Assembly (NCBI GenBank): GCA_019240405.1 | Contig: JAFAYL010000021.1 | Span: forward strand, 124,001-188,000 | DNA length: 64,000 nucleotides | DNA from: Acidobacteriaceae bacterium | Lineage (GTDB): Bacteria > Acidobacteriota > Terriglobia > Bryobacterales > Bryobacteraceae | Direction: 5' to 3' | In this document: piece after piece, positions 1 through 8,249 of the stretch | Numbering within the stretch: position 1 is the first letter of the stretch | Layout: each line of letters starts with the position of its first letter | Position numbers and translations under genes: made by a program | Notes under the pieces: model-generated | What the model was told of the DNA's origin: nothing | What the model saw: only the letters and a program-made list of their open reading frames with translations | Databases searched by the model: none

Positions 1-2
1 AG

Positions 3-659
3 ACCAGCTCCGGCGCGGCGGCAATAGTCGGCACGGCCGATGACGCTCAAGCGCTGTTTCTGCAGAACAACAGCACCACTCATCTGACGGCCAACATCAA
101 CAACCCCGCAGCGGGTGCGGGCGTTGAAATCCTAAACGTAGCGGGTAGGGATGGTTCATGTAGCATCGACGGTTTTGGCAACCTGGAGTGTGGTGGGGAA
201 TTGTTCGGCGAAAACCTCAACGTCAAAAACAATGCCGTTATCACAAATCTCTTCGTCACCGGCCACAAATCGGGTGTGGCGACTCTGGACAACGGCCACA
301 AGGTAGCCCTCTACGCAGTCGAGGCACCGGAAAACTGGTTCGAAGATTATGGCGGAGGCAGGTTGGAAAATGGCGTGGCCACCATTACCATTGAGCCTAC
401 TTTCTTCCAGACCGTGAACACAAACCTTGAATACAGGGTGTTCTTGACTCCAAAGGGCGACTGCGAAGGTCTTTACGTGACGAATAAAGGCCCACAAGGC
501 TTTGAAGTGCATGAGCTGAGAGGCGGCCGCTCGAACGTGGAGTTTGACTACCGCATCATTGCTCGCCGCAAAGGCTTTGAGAACCTGCGCCTCGGTGATG
601 TGACCGAGGAGATTCGAGCTGCTCAAAACAGAAAACCAGTGAGATCAAACGCGCGATAG
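3..659 (+). CDS. C-terminal part of an acidobacterial repetitive surface/secreted protein (5' end outside window)
   Basis: The frame is open from the window edge to the TAG at 657-659, so this is the 3' end of a longer gene. The first part is Ala/Gly/Asn-rich and repetitive (IVGTADDAQALFLQNNS, AGAGVEILNVAGRDGSC). The last ~110 residues form a compact domain with APENWFEDYGGG, TIEPTFFQTVNT, FLTPKGDCEGLYV and FDYRIIARRKG. From memory, this tail recurs in large predicted surface proteins of Acidobacteria; their function is unknown. A TTG at 201 could start a shorter frame but lies inside the domain series and has no ribosome-binding site. A strong terminator follows about 100 bases downstream. 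Confidence 0.75.
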   Translation, partial: TSSGAAAIVGTADDAQALFLQNNSTTHLTANINNPAAGAGVEILNVAGRDGSCSIDGFGNLECGGELFGENLNVKNNAVITNLFVTGHKSGVATLDNGHKVALYAVEAPENWFEDYGGGRLENGVATITIEPTFFQTVNTNLEYRVFLTPKGDCEGLYVTNKGPQGFEVHELRGGRSNVEFDYRIIARRKGFENLRLGDVTEEIRAAQNRKPVRSNAR

Positions 660-961
660 CACGACAGCGCTCTTTGGTTGCCCGCTGCTGAATTTGTCTG
701 CCACTCGGCTGCCTTTTGGGTGTTCCCCAAGCCCCGTTAGAGTTGGACGATTCTCTCGCCCGCCTGCTCCACAGCAGAGCGGGCGTTTTGCAGGATGCTG
801 CATTGGTGCTGAAGGTGTCTGTCGTATCCGGGATATGAGTGGCGGTTCAGCCTCGGGATATTCTCTGTGGCCTTCCAGTGCGGGGTCCAGCATGCTTTGC
901 CATTAAATCGCTGTCGAGAACCAGGGCTTCTTTTCAGCGTTATCCTTTCTTGGGAACCGTA
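660..961. other. intergenic stretch without a supported gene
   Basis: This 302-base gap follows the surface-protein gene. Its only clear content is the terminator hairpin at 757-789. Short open frames on both strands show no recognisable motif and read through the hairpin, so they are not called. Confidence 0.6.
757..789 (+). terminator. Rho-independent terminator
   Basis: A 12-bp stem (CGCCCGCCTGCT pairing with AGCAG-A-GCGGGCG, one bulged A) closes a CCAC tetraloop and is followed directly by TTTT. It lies about 100 bases after the stop at 659 and is the best terminator seen in the window. Confidence 0.78.
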
Positions 962-1138
962 TCAATTATGGCAGGCACCATCGGCCTTTTCGATACCGTG
1001 GTTTTCGACGAGGTAAACAAGCAGCTCAAAGGCCTTAGGGGCAAGTGAAACCGGCTGGCCATCGCGCACGAGCCGGTGTTCGGCGGGATCCAAGCGAAAT
1101 GGGCCGAATTGATAAACCGCTTGCATCTTCAACACCAT
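962..1138 (-). pseudogene. truncated CadC/ToxR-like winged-helix DNA-binding domain
   Basis: The minus strand encodes a 58-residue peptide from ATG at 1138 (second in-frame ATG at 1126). It contains YQFGPFRLDPAEHRL, the phrase VSLAPKAFELLVYLVENHG and then a short divergent end. This is the start of the winged-helix domain (Trans_reg_C type) found at the N-terminus of many acidobacterial one-component regulators. The normal continuation, with the recognition helix and the C-terminal TPR or sensor part, is missing: after VENHG the frame runs through IEKADGACHN into a TGA. I infer a decayed remnant, not a functional regulator. Confidence 0.72.
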
Positions 1139-1288
1139 AGCGATCTGCGCGGATCTCGGGAGGCTCTTTGGAAATTACTTGGCGATTTTTTAGCGAGTTT
1201 TAAGGACGAAGAGACCCGGCGTGAACCAGTATGGCCTAGGAGCCGGGTTCGATCCGGTTCCGCTTGAAAAAAGGAGAAAAAACTAACC

Positions 1289-1918
1289 ATGAAAAAGTCG
1301 CTTATACTCGCGTTCGCCTCAATTGGTCTCGGGATAGCTGCTGTGCCGGCCGCCGCGCAGGTTCCCGAGATCGTTTTTAATCTCGTGCCTCAGCCGAAGT
1401 TTGTCAACTGCCTCGGGGCGGGCGATGGTACGACGCCTAGTGCCGAAGTCATTGTTCAGAGAGGTGAGCTGAATGACATTTTAATCCTGCACGCCGAACA
1501 TTTGAAACCGAACCTCGGCTTTGACCTATTTACAATCCAGAATACAAATTTGCTAACCGACGGGAAAGTTGACCCGAATTTCAAAAACTTCGGACTCGCT
1601 TGGTATCAGACAGATGTTCAGGCGGACAGCAATGGAAACGCCGAGGTCGCTATCAAAACGATTCTGCTGGACCAGATCTTCGGATTCGATCCGGCCGCAT
1701 CGCTTACGCCCACTCACACCTTCCATGTCGGGTTCTGGTTCAATAAACCGCAAGACGCGGCAGCATGTGGTTTTGATGTGAGCAAACCGACACCGTTCAA
1801 CGGAGAACAGAATGCAGGACCAAACGCAATGATCTCGGTGACGAATTCGTCGACGCACCTGGGTCCACTGTGCACCAGCTCGCACAAAGTTGGATCAGTG
1901 TGGGTTTGCAACGAGTAG
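1289..1918 (+). CDS. secreted protein of unknown function
   Basis: A 209-residue protein beginning MKKSLILAFASIGLGIAAVPAAAQ, a textbook Sec signal peptide with cleavage expected after AAAQ or AAA. GGAG lies about 12 bases before the ATG. The mature part looks like an all-beta fold and contains four or more Cys (NCLG, AACGF, LCTSS, WVCNE) that could form disulfides in the periplasm. No family was recognised. A phrase like TDVQADSNGNAEV also appears in related form (RTDIHGNGSLTV) in the secreted protein at 4417, so the two may share a fold. It is the first gene of the run leading to the MFS transporter and the methyltransferases. Confidence 0.75.
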   Translation: MKKSLILAFASIGLGIAAVPAAAQVPEIVFNLVPQPKFVNCLGAGDGTTPSAEVIVQRGELNDILILHAEHLKPNLGFDLFTIQNTNLLTDGKVDPNFKNFGLAWYQTDVQADSNGNAEVAIKTILLDQIFGFDPAASLTPTHTFHVGFWFNKPQDAAACGFDVSKPTPFNGEQNAGPNAMISVTNSSTHLGPLCTSSHKVGSVWVCNE

Positions 1919-1963
1919 CAAGTAGCGCGAAAAACTTTCGCTAAGTAGTATCGGGAATTCCAA

Positions 1964-3250
1964 ATGGATAGTAAACGCCGCGGTGTGTTTTATGGCTGGT
2001 GGGTGGTACTGACGGCAGCGGTGGGACTGTTTTTCGGGCCGATTCCGATCACGGTCTTTTCATTTGGAGTTTTCCTAAAGCCGCTTGCTCAGGAATTTCA
2101 TTCGGGCCGTGGAGCCGTTTCACTTGCGTTCACGCTTCACGGCACGATTGTTGCTTTGGGCCTTCCGTTCGCGGGACGGCTGATCGATCGCTTCGGCGCT
2201 CGCAAAATCATTCTGCCATCGCTCTCGATGGCCGGCTTAATTCTGCTGTCTGCATATTTCTGTTCTGGAAAAATCTGGCGGCTCTATCTGCTCTATTTGG
2301 CATTGGGGATTGCCGGCTGGGGTACGGGGCCAGTGCCCTTTTGCCACGTAATTTCGCACTGGTTTGACAAGCACCGGGGATTGGCGCTGGGTCTGATGAT
2401 GCTCGGCTTGGGCGGGGCAGCTTTTGTCATGCCGTCAGTCGCTCAATACCTGATCGCAAGGCTTGGCTGGCGTCTCACGTTTGGCGCTATTGGAGTTGCG
2501 ATTCTAATCGTTACCGTTCCGGTGAACGCAATTTTTCTGGAGGAGAGGCCCGAAGGGAAGGGCCTTCTGCCGGACGGCGCTCGCGTTTCCGTAGTTGCGG
2601 GAAAAATCAGCGATCCAGGTCTGAGCTGGCGTGAGACCTGGCGAACGCCCACTTTTCGACTGCTGCTTTGTGCGTTTATTCTTGTCGCGGCCAGCGTGCA
2701 GGCGTGTCTCACACATCTGGCGGCGGTCCTCGCCGATCGCGGAATCTCTGCGCAAGCTGCAGCGCTTGGAGCTTCTCTTTTTGGCTGCGGCGTTCTCCTC
2801 GGTCGAACGGGATCGGGTTACCTATTGGATCGCTTTTTTGCCCCGCATGTCGCTGCGCTGATTTTCGGCTGCGCTGCTGCGGGAATTGGTCTGCTTCGGA
2901 TCGCTGCATCGCCGGGGCTTGGATTGACGGCTGCATTCTTCACCGGCTTGGGAATGGGCGCAGAAGTGGACATCATGGCGTACCTGGCGAGCCGTTATTT
3001 TGGGCTGCGGTCGTTCGGCTCCATCTACAGCGTTATGTTCGCAGGTTACGGTCTCGCTGGAGGATTGGGCACGTATTTGATGGGGGCGGCTTTTGACGCG
3101 AGAGGATCGTATGCATTAATGCTGGGCCTATTCTGCGTGGCGACTTTGATCGGTGCTGCACTGATGCTGCGGCTTGGACCATACCGGTATGAGATGAGAG
3201 CGGCTGCTGAAACCGCGCTCGATCCGGCGATGCTCTCAACCGAATCATGA
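1964..3250 (+). CDS. MFS transporter (monocarboxylate/OFA-like)
   Basis: A 428-residue integral membrane protein with about 12 predicted helices. The N-terminal GVFYGWWVVLTAAVGLFFG and the loop GRLIDRFGARKI match the MFS pattern, including the conserved G-x-L-x-D-R-x-G-x-R loop between helices 2 and 3; a similar loop, GYLLDRFFAPH, occurs in the second half. The YGWW start is typical of the oxalate/formate and monocarboxylate-like branch. The substrate cannot be read from sequence. It starts 45 bases after the secreted protein and ends 32 bases before the SABATH methyltransferase, so co-transcription and export of a methylated small acid are plausible but inferred. Confidence 0.85.
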   Translation: MDSKRRGVFYGWWVVLTAAVGLFFGPIPITVFSFGVFLKPLAQEFHSGRGAVSLAFTLHGTIVALGLPFAGRLIDRFGARKIILPSLSMAGLILLSAYFCSGKIWRLYLLYLALGIAGWGTGPVPFCHVISHWFDKHRGLALGLMMLGLGGAAFVMPSVAQYLIARLGWRLTFGAIGVAILIVTVPVNAIFLEERPEGKGLLPDGARVSVVAGKISDPGLSWRETWRTPTFRLLLCAFILVAASVQACLTHLAAVLADRGISAQAAALGASLFGCGVLLGRTGSGYLLDRFFAPHVAALIFGCAAAGIGLLRIAASPGLGLTAAFFTGLGMGAEVDIMAYLASRYFGLRSFGSIYSVMFAGYGLAGGLGTYLMGAAFDARGSYALMLGLFCVATLIGAALMLRLGPYRYEMRAAAETALDPAMLSTES

Positions 3251-3282
3251 AATTTCTCATTTAAGAGATCAGGAGTTAACTA

Positions 3283-4368
3283 ATGGTGATAGAAGAAACC
3301 GGCCTGCCTCACGGCGTAATGGAAGGCAAGGGCGCCTACAACAGACACGCGGCGATTCCGGCGCGAGGCGCCGCTCTGGCTACTCCGTTTTTGGAGCAGG
3401 CTGTGCGGAAAGTAGCGCTTGATCCCGTAGATCAGCCAGTGGTGATTGCCGACTACGGATCGTCGCAGGGCAAGAACTCACTCGCTCCGATGCAGATCGC
3501 GATTCGAAATCTGCGGGAGCGCACCGGTCCGAGCCGGCCAATCTTTGTCTTTCACGTTGATCAGCCATCGAACGATTTCAACTCGTTGTGCGGAGTACTA
3601 AGCTCCGATCCGGACCGATATGCCGTGAACGGGGCCCCCGTGTTTCCGTGCCTGGTTGGGAGATCGTTTTACGAGCAGGTGCTTCCGCGCGGTTCGGTGC
3701 ACCTCGGGTGGTCATCGTTTGCCGCACAGTGGCTGCACCGCGTTCCGTCGTTGGTTCCAGATCATTTTTTCCCACTCTTCAGCACCGGGGCGGCGCGGGC
3801 TGCGTTCGAACGACAAGCGGCGGAAGACTGGAAAGCGTTTCTCTCTTTGCGCGCATATGAGATGCGGCCCGGGGCGCGGTTGGTGATTGTGATGCCGACG
3901 TTGCCCGATGGCGGGATATCAGGGTTTGCGGAGCTGATGAACCATGCAAATGCGGTTCTTCGAGAAATGGCCGATGAGGGCGCGATCACGGGCGAGGAAA
4001 GGGCGCGAATGGTATTGGGAGTATACGCGCGGCGGAAAGAGGAGCTTCTCGCACCGTTTGCGAGTGACGGGGAGTTTGAGGGTCTGGCGGTGGAAGCTTG
4101 CGATTTATCGGAGCTTCCGGATCGCGACTGGGCCGATTATCAATCCGACCGCGACAAGGAAGCTCTTGCGACGAAGCACGCGCTATTCATCCGTGCGGTG
4201 TTCATGCCTTCACTCGCAAGCGCGCTTTCGCGAGCGCAGGATGGAGATGGCGAAGCGCAGCGCAGTTTCGCGGATCGCTTGGAGGATGGGTTAGTGCGGC
4301 GCTTGATCATTCATCCCACCGGGGCTGACATGTTCGTCCATACAATCGTTTTGGCGAAAGCCGGCTAG
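3283..4368 (+). CDS. SABATH-type carboxyl methyltransferase
   Basis: A 361-residue protein matching the SABATH family (Methyltransf_7), known mainly from plants, where members methylate carboxyl groups of salicylate, benzoate, jasmonate or indole-3-acetate with SAM. Diagnostic segments in order: EGKGAYNRHAA (14-24, plant GGxGxxSYA-like), ADYGSSQGKNS (56-66, SAM-binding motif I), HVDQPSNDFNSL (91-102, plant NDLPxNDFN) and SFYEQVLPRGSVHLGWSS (128-145, plant SFYxRLFPxxSLHxxxSS). AGGAG precedes the ATG. Substrate is unknown. Neighbours are an MFS transporter upstream and an SnoaL-like protein and a second methyltransferase downstream, which suggests small-molecule tailoring. Confidence 0.83.
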   Translation: MVIEETGLPHGVMEGKGAYNRHAAIPARGAALATPFLEQAVRKVALDPVDQPVVIADYGSSQGKNSLAPMQIAIRNLRERTGPSRPIFVFHVDQPSNDFNSLCGVLSSDPDRYAVNGAPVFPCLVGRSFYEQVLPRGSVHLGWSSFAAQWLHRVPSLVPDHFFPLFSTGAARAAFERQAAEDWKAFLSLRAYEMRPGARLVIVMPTLPDGGISGFAELMNHANAVLREMADEGAITGEERARMVLGVYARRKEELLAPFASDGEFEGLAVEACDLSELPDRDWADYQSDRDKEALATKHALFIRAVFMPSLASALSRAQDGDGEAQRSFADRLEDGLVRRLIIHPTGADMFVHTIVLAKAG

Positions 4369-4416
4369 ATGCAGCGATTTCATCCAAAGTAGCTCCCCGA
4401 CTGGAAAGGAATCAAC

Positions 4417-5013
4417 GTGAAACGTTATCGTTCATGCTTATCGATCGCTTGCTCGTCATTGGTATTTGCGATTGCGAGTGCTGCGCAGAACCAGCCGGAT
4501 CCTTTGCTGGCCGAAACTGCTTCTGCAGCGATCACGACGCAAGATTGGAGCCGGGGTTGGGACAACTTCGGTGAACCTCTTAACCTCACGAAGAGCAATA
4601 TTAAATGGTCTGTCTCATCGAGCCGTGATTTAACTATCACATTCGACTTGGTGAGCGCGCGAGCAAACAAACTGTATCAGGTTAGTATTAACTTCTTTTG
4701 CAGCAAGTTTCCCGCGAGCTTTGGTCAATTTCCTACCGATGGCGGCGCGGGCGCTTGCCAGGCACTCACGCGACAAGGTGTGACCAAGGACTCTGCCGAG
4801 GTCGAACTCGGCGTGGTTAGGACCGATATCCATGGCAATGGGTCATTGACGGTAGTAGTTGGCCCGATCGCACCGGGTACTTATGAGCTCGAATTCTTTG
4901 CGCGCGACGGCGGAGGGTGCAACGTGAATGGCGGGTGTGGAGTCGCGACGTGTGCGGTGGACTTTCAATCGCCTGGCCCATTCGGCAAGGCAACGAGGAT
5001 CAGCGTGCCATGA
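4417..5013 (+). CDS. secreted protein of unknown function
   Basis: A 198-residue protein from a GTG start preceded by GGAAAGGA. MKRYRSCLSIACSSLVFAIASAAQ is a signal peptide; a Cys in the hydrophobic core makes a lipoprotein conceivable, but the ASAAQ cleavage site fits better. The mature part is rich in beta-forming residues and Gly and has paired Cys (FFCSKF, GACQAL, GGGCNVNGGCGVATC). No family was recognised. It lies between the SABATH methyltransferase and the SnoaL-like gene with short gaps, so it is probably part of the same transcript. Confidence 0.72.
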   Translation: MKRYRSCLSIACSSLVFAIASAAQNQPDPLLAETASAAITTQDWSRGWDNFGEPLNLTKSNIKWSVSSSRDLTITFDLVSARANKLYQVSINFFCSKFPASFGQFPTDGGAGACQALTRQGVTKDSAEVELGVVRTDIHGNGSLTVVVGPIAPGTYELEFFARDGGGCNVNGGCGVATCAVDFQSPGPFGKATRISVP

Positions 5014-5062
5014 AGCTACTTGTTATTGGTTTCGATTTCAACGTTTTTTTAAGGAGGATCTT

Positions 5063-5500
5063 ATGACGATGACGGCCCGAGAAGCTTTCGAAAGAGGGAC
5101 GGCAACTTTCAATGCCCACGACATTGACGGATTTGCAAGAGTGCTTGCCGAGGATGTCGTCTTCAGGGCGCCAGGCGGGATGCGCGGCAATGGAAAGGAG
5201 GCATGCGCGGCGTTCTACGGAAGCTGGTTCGCCGCTTTTCCGGACTCGCATGTCGACGTCGAAGCCGTTCACTTTACCGGCGATGTCGCAGTTGAAGAGG
5301 GCACATTCACCGGAACGCATAAGGGCATTCTTCGCAGTCCGATGGGGGATACTCCACCGACAGGACGCCGGGTCAAAGTGGAGTATATCCAAGTTCTCCG
5401 CTTTCGCGACGGTAAACATGTTTCGTTCAATTTGATGTTTGACCAGCTAACGATGCTCGAGCAACTCGGCCTCATCCCAGCGCCTGCGACAGCCGGGTAA
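5063..5500 (+). CDS. SnoaL-like / NTF2-fold protein
   Basis: A 145-residue protein. The ATG at 5063 is chosen because a perfect AAGGAGGA sits 6-8 bases upstream; the frame is open further upstream but runs into the preceding gene. FERGTATFNAHDIDGFARVLAEDVVFRAPGG, the central FPDSHVDVEAV, and VEEGTFTGTHKG followed by GRRVKVEYIQVLRFRDGK are typical of the SnoaL/ester-cyclase group of the NTF2 superfamily, small alpha+beta barrels that act on polyketides or other small ligands. The specific reaction cannot be assigned. It shares its strong ribosome-binding-site style with the next gene, 25 bases downstream. Confidence 0.8.
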   Translation: MTMTAREAFERGTATFNAHDIDGFARVLAEDVVFRAPGGMRGNGKEACAAFYGSWFAAFPDSHVDVEAVHFTGDVAVEEGTFTGTHKGILRSPMGDTPPTGRRVKVEYIQVLRFRDGKHVSFNLMFDQLTMLEQLGLIPAPATAG

Positions 5501-5525
5501 GCACGATTTCCTAAGGAGGATTTTC

Positions 5526-6566
5526 ATGAGTACGGCATCACCAGAACTCGAAACGACATCGGTTCCAGGATCGCATCTGAGTGCATCACCGGACAAAATA
5601 TTCGAAACCCTGACAGCGTACCAACATACAGAAGCATTGAAGGCCGCGATCGAGCTCGATTTGTTTACTGCGATCGCGGGCGGGCAGAATACCGTCGCAT
5701 CGCTGGCGAGAATGATTCAGGGATCAGAGCGCGGTGTGCGGATACTTTGCGACTGCCTTGTCGTACTCGGTTTTCTTACGAAGACTGACCATCGCTACGG
5801 CTTGACGGCTGAGTCCGCTGCGTTCTTGGACAAGAATTCCGGTTCCTATCTTGGATCGGCCAAGAATTTCCTCAGCTCTCCACTCATGATGCAAGTATCT
5901 CGCGACTTGGCCACAGTGGTGCGCTCGGGCCGTCCCGTGGCTGAGCCCTTCTCGGGCATTGAACACCCCATCTGGGTTGAATTTGCCCGAAGCATGGCGC
6001 CGTTGCAGCATCGTCCGGCTCAGGAGACGGCCGAGCTTCTGAGCAGCGAATCGGAGATGAAAGTCCTGGACATCGCCGCCGGACATGGGCTTTTCGGAAT
6101 TGCTATCGCGAAGCGCAATCCGAGGGCGAGAATCGTTGCTTTGGATTTTCCGTCTGTTTTGAATGTCGCGAGTGAGAATGCGGCGCGGTATGGCGTTTCG
6201 GATCGCTACAGTCTCCACCCTGGCGACGCCCTGAAGATTGATTTAGGAAGCGGCTTCGACGCAGTGCTGGTCCCGAATTTGCTGCATTCGTTCGATCGGG
6301 CTTCGAATGTGCTCCTCTTAAAAAAGGTGCATGCCGCGTTGGCTCCGAAAGGGCGCGTGATCATTGTCGAATTTACGCCAAATGAAGACCGGATCTCGCC
6401 TCGGGTGCCGGCTCTGTTTGCGCTAATTATGTTGGCGAATAATTTGGGAGATGCTTACACGGTCTCGGAGCATCGGGCGATGCTCGGCAGCGCTGGGTTT
6501 CCGGATTGTGAGATTCACCCCTTGCCGCGCACCCCTTTTACGGCAATTGTTTCGGTGCGGTCGTAA
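5526..6566 (+). CDS. small-molecule O-methyltransferase with dimerization domain
   Basis: A 346-residue class I SAM-dependent methyltransferase. Residues ~25-110 are a winged-helix dimerization domain (ALKAAIELDLFTAIAGG, ARMIQGSERGVRILCDCLVVLGFL). The catalytic domain starts at VLDIAAGHGLFGIAIAK (~residue 180, motif I), with the acidic residue in IVALDFPSV and later VLVPNLLHSF and PKGRVIIVEF. This is the layout of acetylserotonin/CrtF/TcmO-like enzymes that methylate hydroxyls of polyketides, carotenoids or phenolics. AAGGAGGA lies just before the ATG. It is the second methyltransferase in the run. Confidence 0.85.
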   Translation: MSTASPELETTSVPGSHLSASPDKIFETLTAYQHTEALKAAIELDLFTAIAGGQNTVASLARMIQGSERGVRILCDCLVVLGFLTKTDHRYGLTAESAAFLDKNSGSYLGSAKNFLSSPLMMQVSRDLATVVRSGRPVAEPFSGIEHPIWVEFARSMAPLQHRPAQETAELLSSESEMKVLDIAAGHGLFGIAIAKRNPRARIVALDFPSVLNVASENAARYGVSDRYSLHPGDALKIDLGSGFDAVLVPNLLHSFDRASNVLLLKKVHAALAPKGRVIIVEFTPNEDRISPRVPALFALIMLANNLGDAYTVSEHRAMLGSAGFPDCEIHPLPRTPFTAIVSVRS

Positions 6567-6570
6567 TTCA

Positions 6571-6591
6571 AGCCAGGATATTAGCCTGGCT
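6571..6591 (+). terminator. hairpin after the methyltransferase run, possible terminator
   Basis: AGCCAGG and CCTGGCT form a perfect 7-bp stem with a 7-base loop, five bases after the stop at 6566. There is no T-run, so it may be a Rho-type or RNA-stabilising end instead of an intrinsic terminator. Confidence 0.4.
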
Positions 6592-6680
6592 CGGCATGCC
6601 AAGCCATGGGAGGGACGAGACAGAACGGGCGCTTACTGTCGGCGGCCTAGCCGCATGCGATTCGATACAGTGGATCGAAC

Positions 6681-7676
6681 ATGTTCACCGTCCACTCGCT
6701 TGCGCCGGCAATCTTATTCTGTGTTGTCACGATGCTCGGGTGGGGCTCGTGGGCGAACACGCAGAAGCTCGCCGGAAAAACCGCTTGGCCGTTCGAGCTT
6801 TTTTATTGGGATTACGCAATCGGCGTGTTTCTGCTCAGCATCGTGTTCATGTTCACGCTCGGGAGCATGGGGTCGAGCGGGATGACGGCGCTCGAGAATC
6901 TGCGGCAAGCCTCGCACTGGTCGATGGCGGGAGCGATGTTCAGCGGCGCCTTGTTCAATATCGCGAATATCCTGCTCGTGGTGGCGATCGATGCCGCAGG
7001 CATGTCGGTCGCTTTTCCGGTGGGCATCGGGCTCGCGCTCGTAATTGGCACGTTTGAAACTTACGTGGAGACGCCCAAAGGAAATCCGGTGTTGTTGTTT
7101 ACGGGCGTAGCGCTGGTGGTTGTGGCGATGGTGATGTCGGCCCTCGCCCATCGCAAACTTCCGCGGCACACGGGGCGGGGCTGGATGCAGGGACTGGTTT
7201 TCAGCGTAGTGGCGGGTCTTCTGATGGGCTTTTTCTACCCGCACCTGGTGAAATCGACTTCGCCGAATTTCAACACAGCTCCGATCCAGCCCGGATATCT
7301 CACGCCATATACTGCGCTCTTTTTCGTCGCAGTCGGACTGATTCTCAGCAACATAGTAGTGAATACGATCTTCATGAAGGCCGGAGGGAAAACGTACGGG
7401 CAATATTTCGCAGGCACGATGAGGCTCCATTCCGTGGGGGTGCTTGGCGGCGTGATTTGGATGGTCGCGCTGACTCTGAACATCATTGCTTCAGGAGTAG
7501 CGGGGCCAGCAATCTCGTATGCGCTTGGGCAGGGCGCCACATTAGTTGCCGCGATTTGGGGCGTCGTGATCTGGAAGGAGTTTCGCGCCGCGCCAGCGGG
7601 GACCATGCCGCTGATCGTGATGATGTTCGCGGGCTATGCGCTGGGGCTGATCCTTATTGGTGTTGCGACGCTGTGA
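6681..7676 (+). CDS. DMT/GRP-type multi-pass permease
   Basis: A 331-residue membrane protein with about ten predicted helices. The N-terminal MLGWGSWANTQKLAGK and WPFELFYWDYAIG resemble the glucose/ribose porter and ureide-permease-like branch of the drug/metabolite transporter superfamily. Later helices hold GMSVAFPVGIGLALVIGTFETY and SYALGQGATLVAAIWGVVIWKEF, the usual gated repeat end with a charged WKEF. Substrate is not predictable. It lies 114 bases after the O-methyltransferase, beyond a hairpin, so it is probably transcribed separately. Confidence 0.75.
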   Translation: MFTVHSLAPAILFCVVTMLGWGSWANTQKLAGKTAWPFELFYWDYAIGVFLLSIVFMFTLGSMGSSGMTALENLRQASHWSMAGAMFSGALFNIANILLVVAIDAAGMSVAFPVGIGLALVIGTFETYVETPKGNPVLLFTGVALVVVAMVMSALAHRKLPRHTGRGWMQGLVFSVVAGLLMGFFYPHLVKSTSPNFNTAPIQPGYLTPYTALFFVAVGLILSNIVVNTIFMKAGGKTYGQYFAGTMRLHSVGVLGGVIWMVALTLNIIASGVAGPAISYALGQGATLVAAIWGVVIWKEFRAAPAGTMPLIVMMFAGYALGLILIGVATL

Positions 7677-7698
7677 AGGCGAGCGTCACAATCCAGCT

Positions 7699-8223
7699 AT
7701 GATTCTCCTCCTTTCCGTGATCTCATCATTATTAATAGGAGCCCGAATCAATGCCGATTCGGCGGCGAATAGTATGTCACTCCACGTCACTTCGAGCGCC
7801 TTTTCAGAAGGTCAAGCGATTCCCGAAAAGTACACGTGCGACGGCCAGAACGTGTCTCCGCCCCTCACATGGAGCGGTGGGCCGGCAAACACGAAAAGCT
7901 TTGCTTTAATCTGCGAAGATCCCGATGCGCCTTCGGGAACTTTCACTCATTGGGTGCTCTATGATTTGCCCGGAAAAACCACGCAACTGGCTGAGGGGTC
8001 ATCGGGCGGCGGCAAAGAAGGCGCGAACGGTTTTGGAAAGAAAGGCTATGGCGGACCATGCCCTCCGCCAGGAAAGCCGCACCGTTATTATTTCCGCATT
8101 TACGCGCTGGATACGGATTCCTTGGGCAGCGCTGGATCTTCGAAGGAGAACGTGGCCGCTGCGATGAAAGGACACATCCTCGCCGAAGGACACCTGATGG
8201 GCACATACCAACGCAAGAAATAA
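7699..8223 (+). CDS. YbhB/YbcL family Raf-kinase-inhibitor-like protein (PEBP fold)
   Basis: A 174-residue protein. The ATG at 7699 gives a signal-peptide-like start (MILLLSVISSLLIGARINA); the frame is open a little upstream but overlaps the permease. Family signatures are IPEKYTCDGQNVSPPLTW, CEDPDAPSGTFTHWVLYDLP (DPDxP and THW anion-pocket motifs), GKKGYGGPCPPPGKPHRYYF and AEGHLMGTYQRK at the end. Bacterial members bind small anionic ligands; their role is poorly defined. The signal peptide suggests a periplasmic location. Confidence 0.9.
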   Translation: MILLLSVISSLLIGARINADSAANSMSLHVTSSAFSEGQAIPEKYTCDGQNVSPPLTWSGGPANTKSFALICEDPDAPSGTFTHWVLYDLPGKTTQLAEGSSGGGKEGANGFGKKGYGGPCPPPGKPHRYYFRIYALDTDSLGSAGSSKENVAAAMKGHILAEGHLMGTYQRKK

Positions 8224-8249
8224 GCCGGATTTGCGAAGCGGATCGTCGA

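Noticed and set aside
1243-1266. T-arm-like GCCGGGTTCGATCCGGTT, possible tRNA
   Set aside because: With the TTCGATC loop placed correctly the stem pairs G with G, and no matching anticodon arm or acceptor stem precedes it.
4928-5062. N-terminal extension of the SnoaL-like protein
   Set aside because: The extension lies inside the preceding secreted-protein gene, and AAGGAGGA marks the ATG at 5063.
6714-7430. 238-residue frame antisense to the DMT-type permease
   Set aside because: Very rich in His/Arg/Glu as expected from the reverse of hydrophobic codons; no motif.
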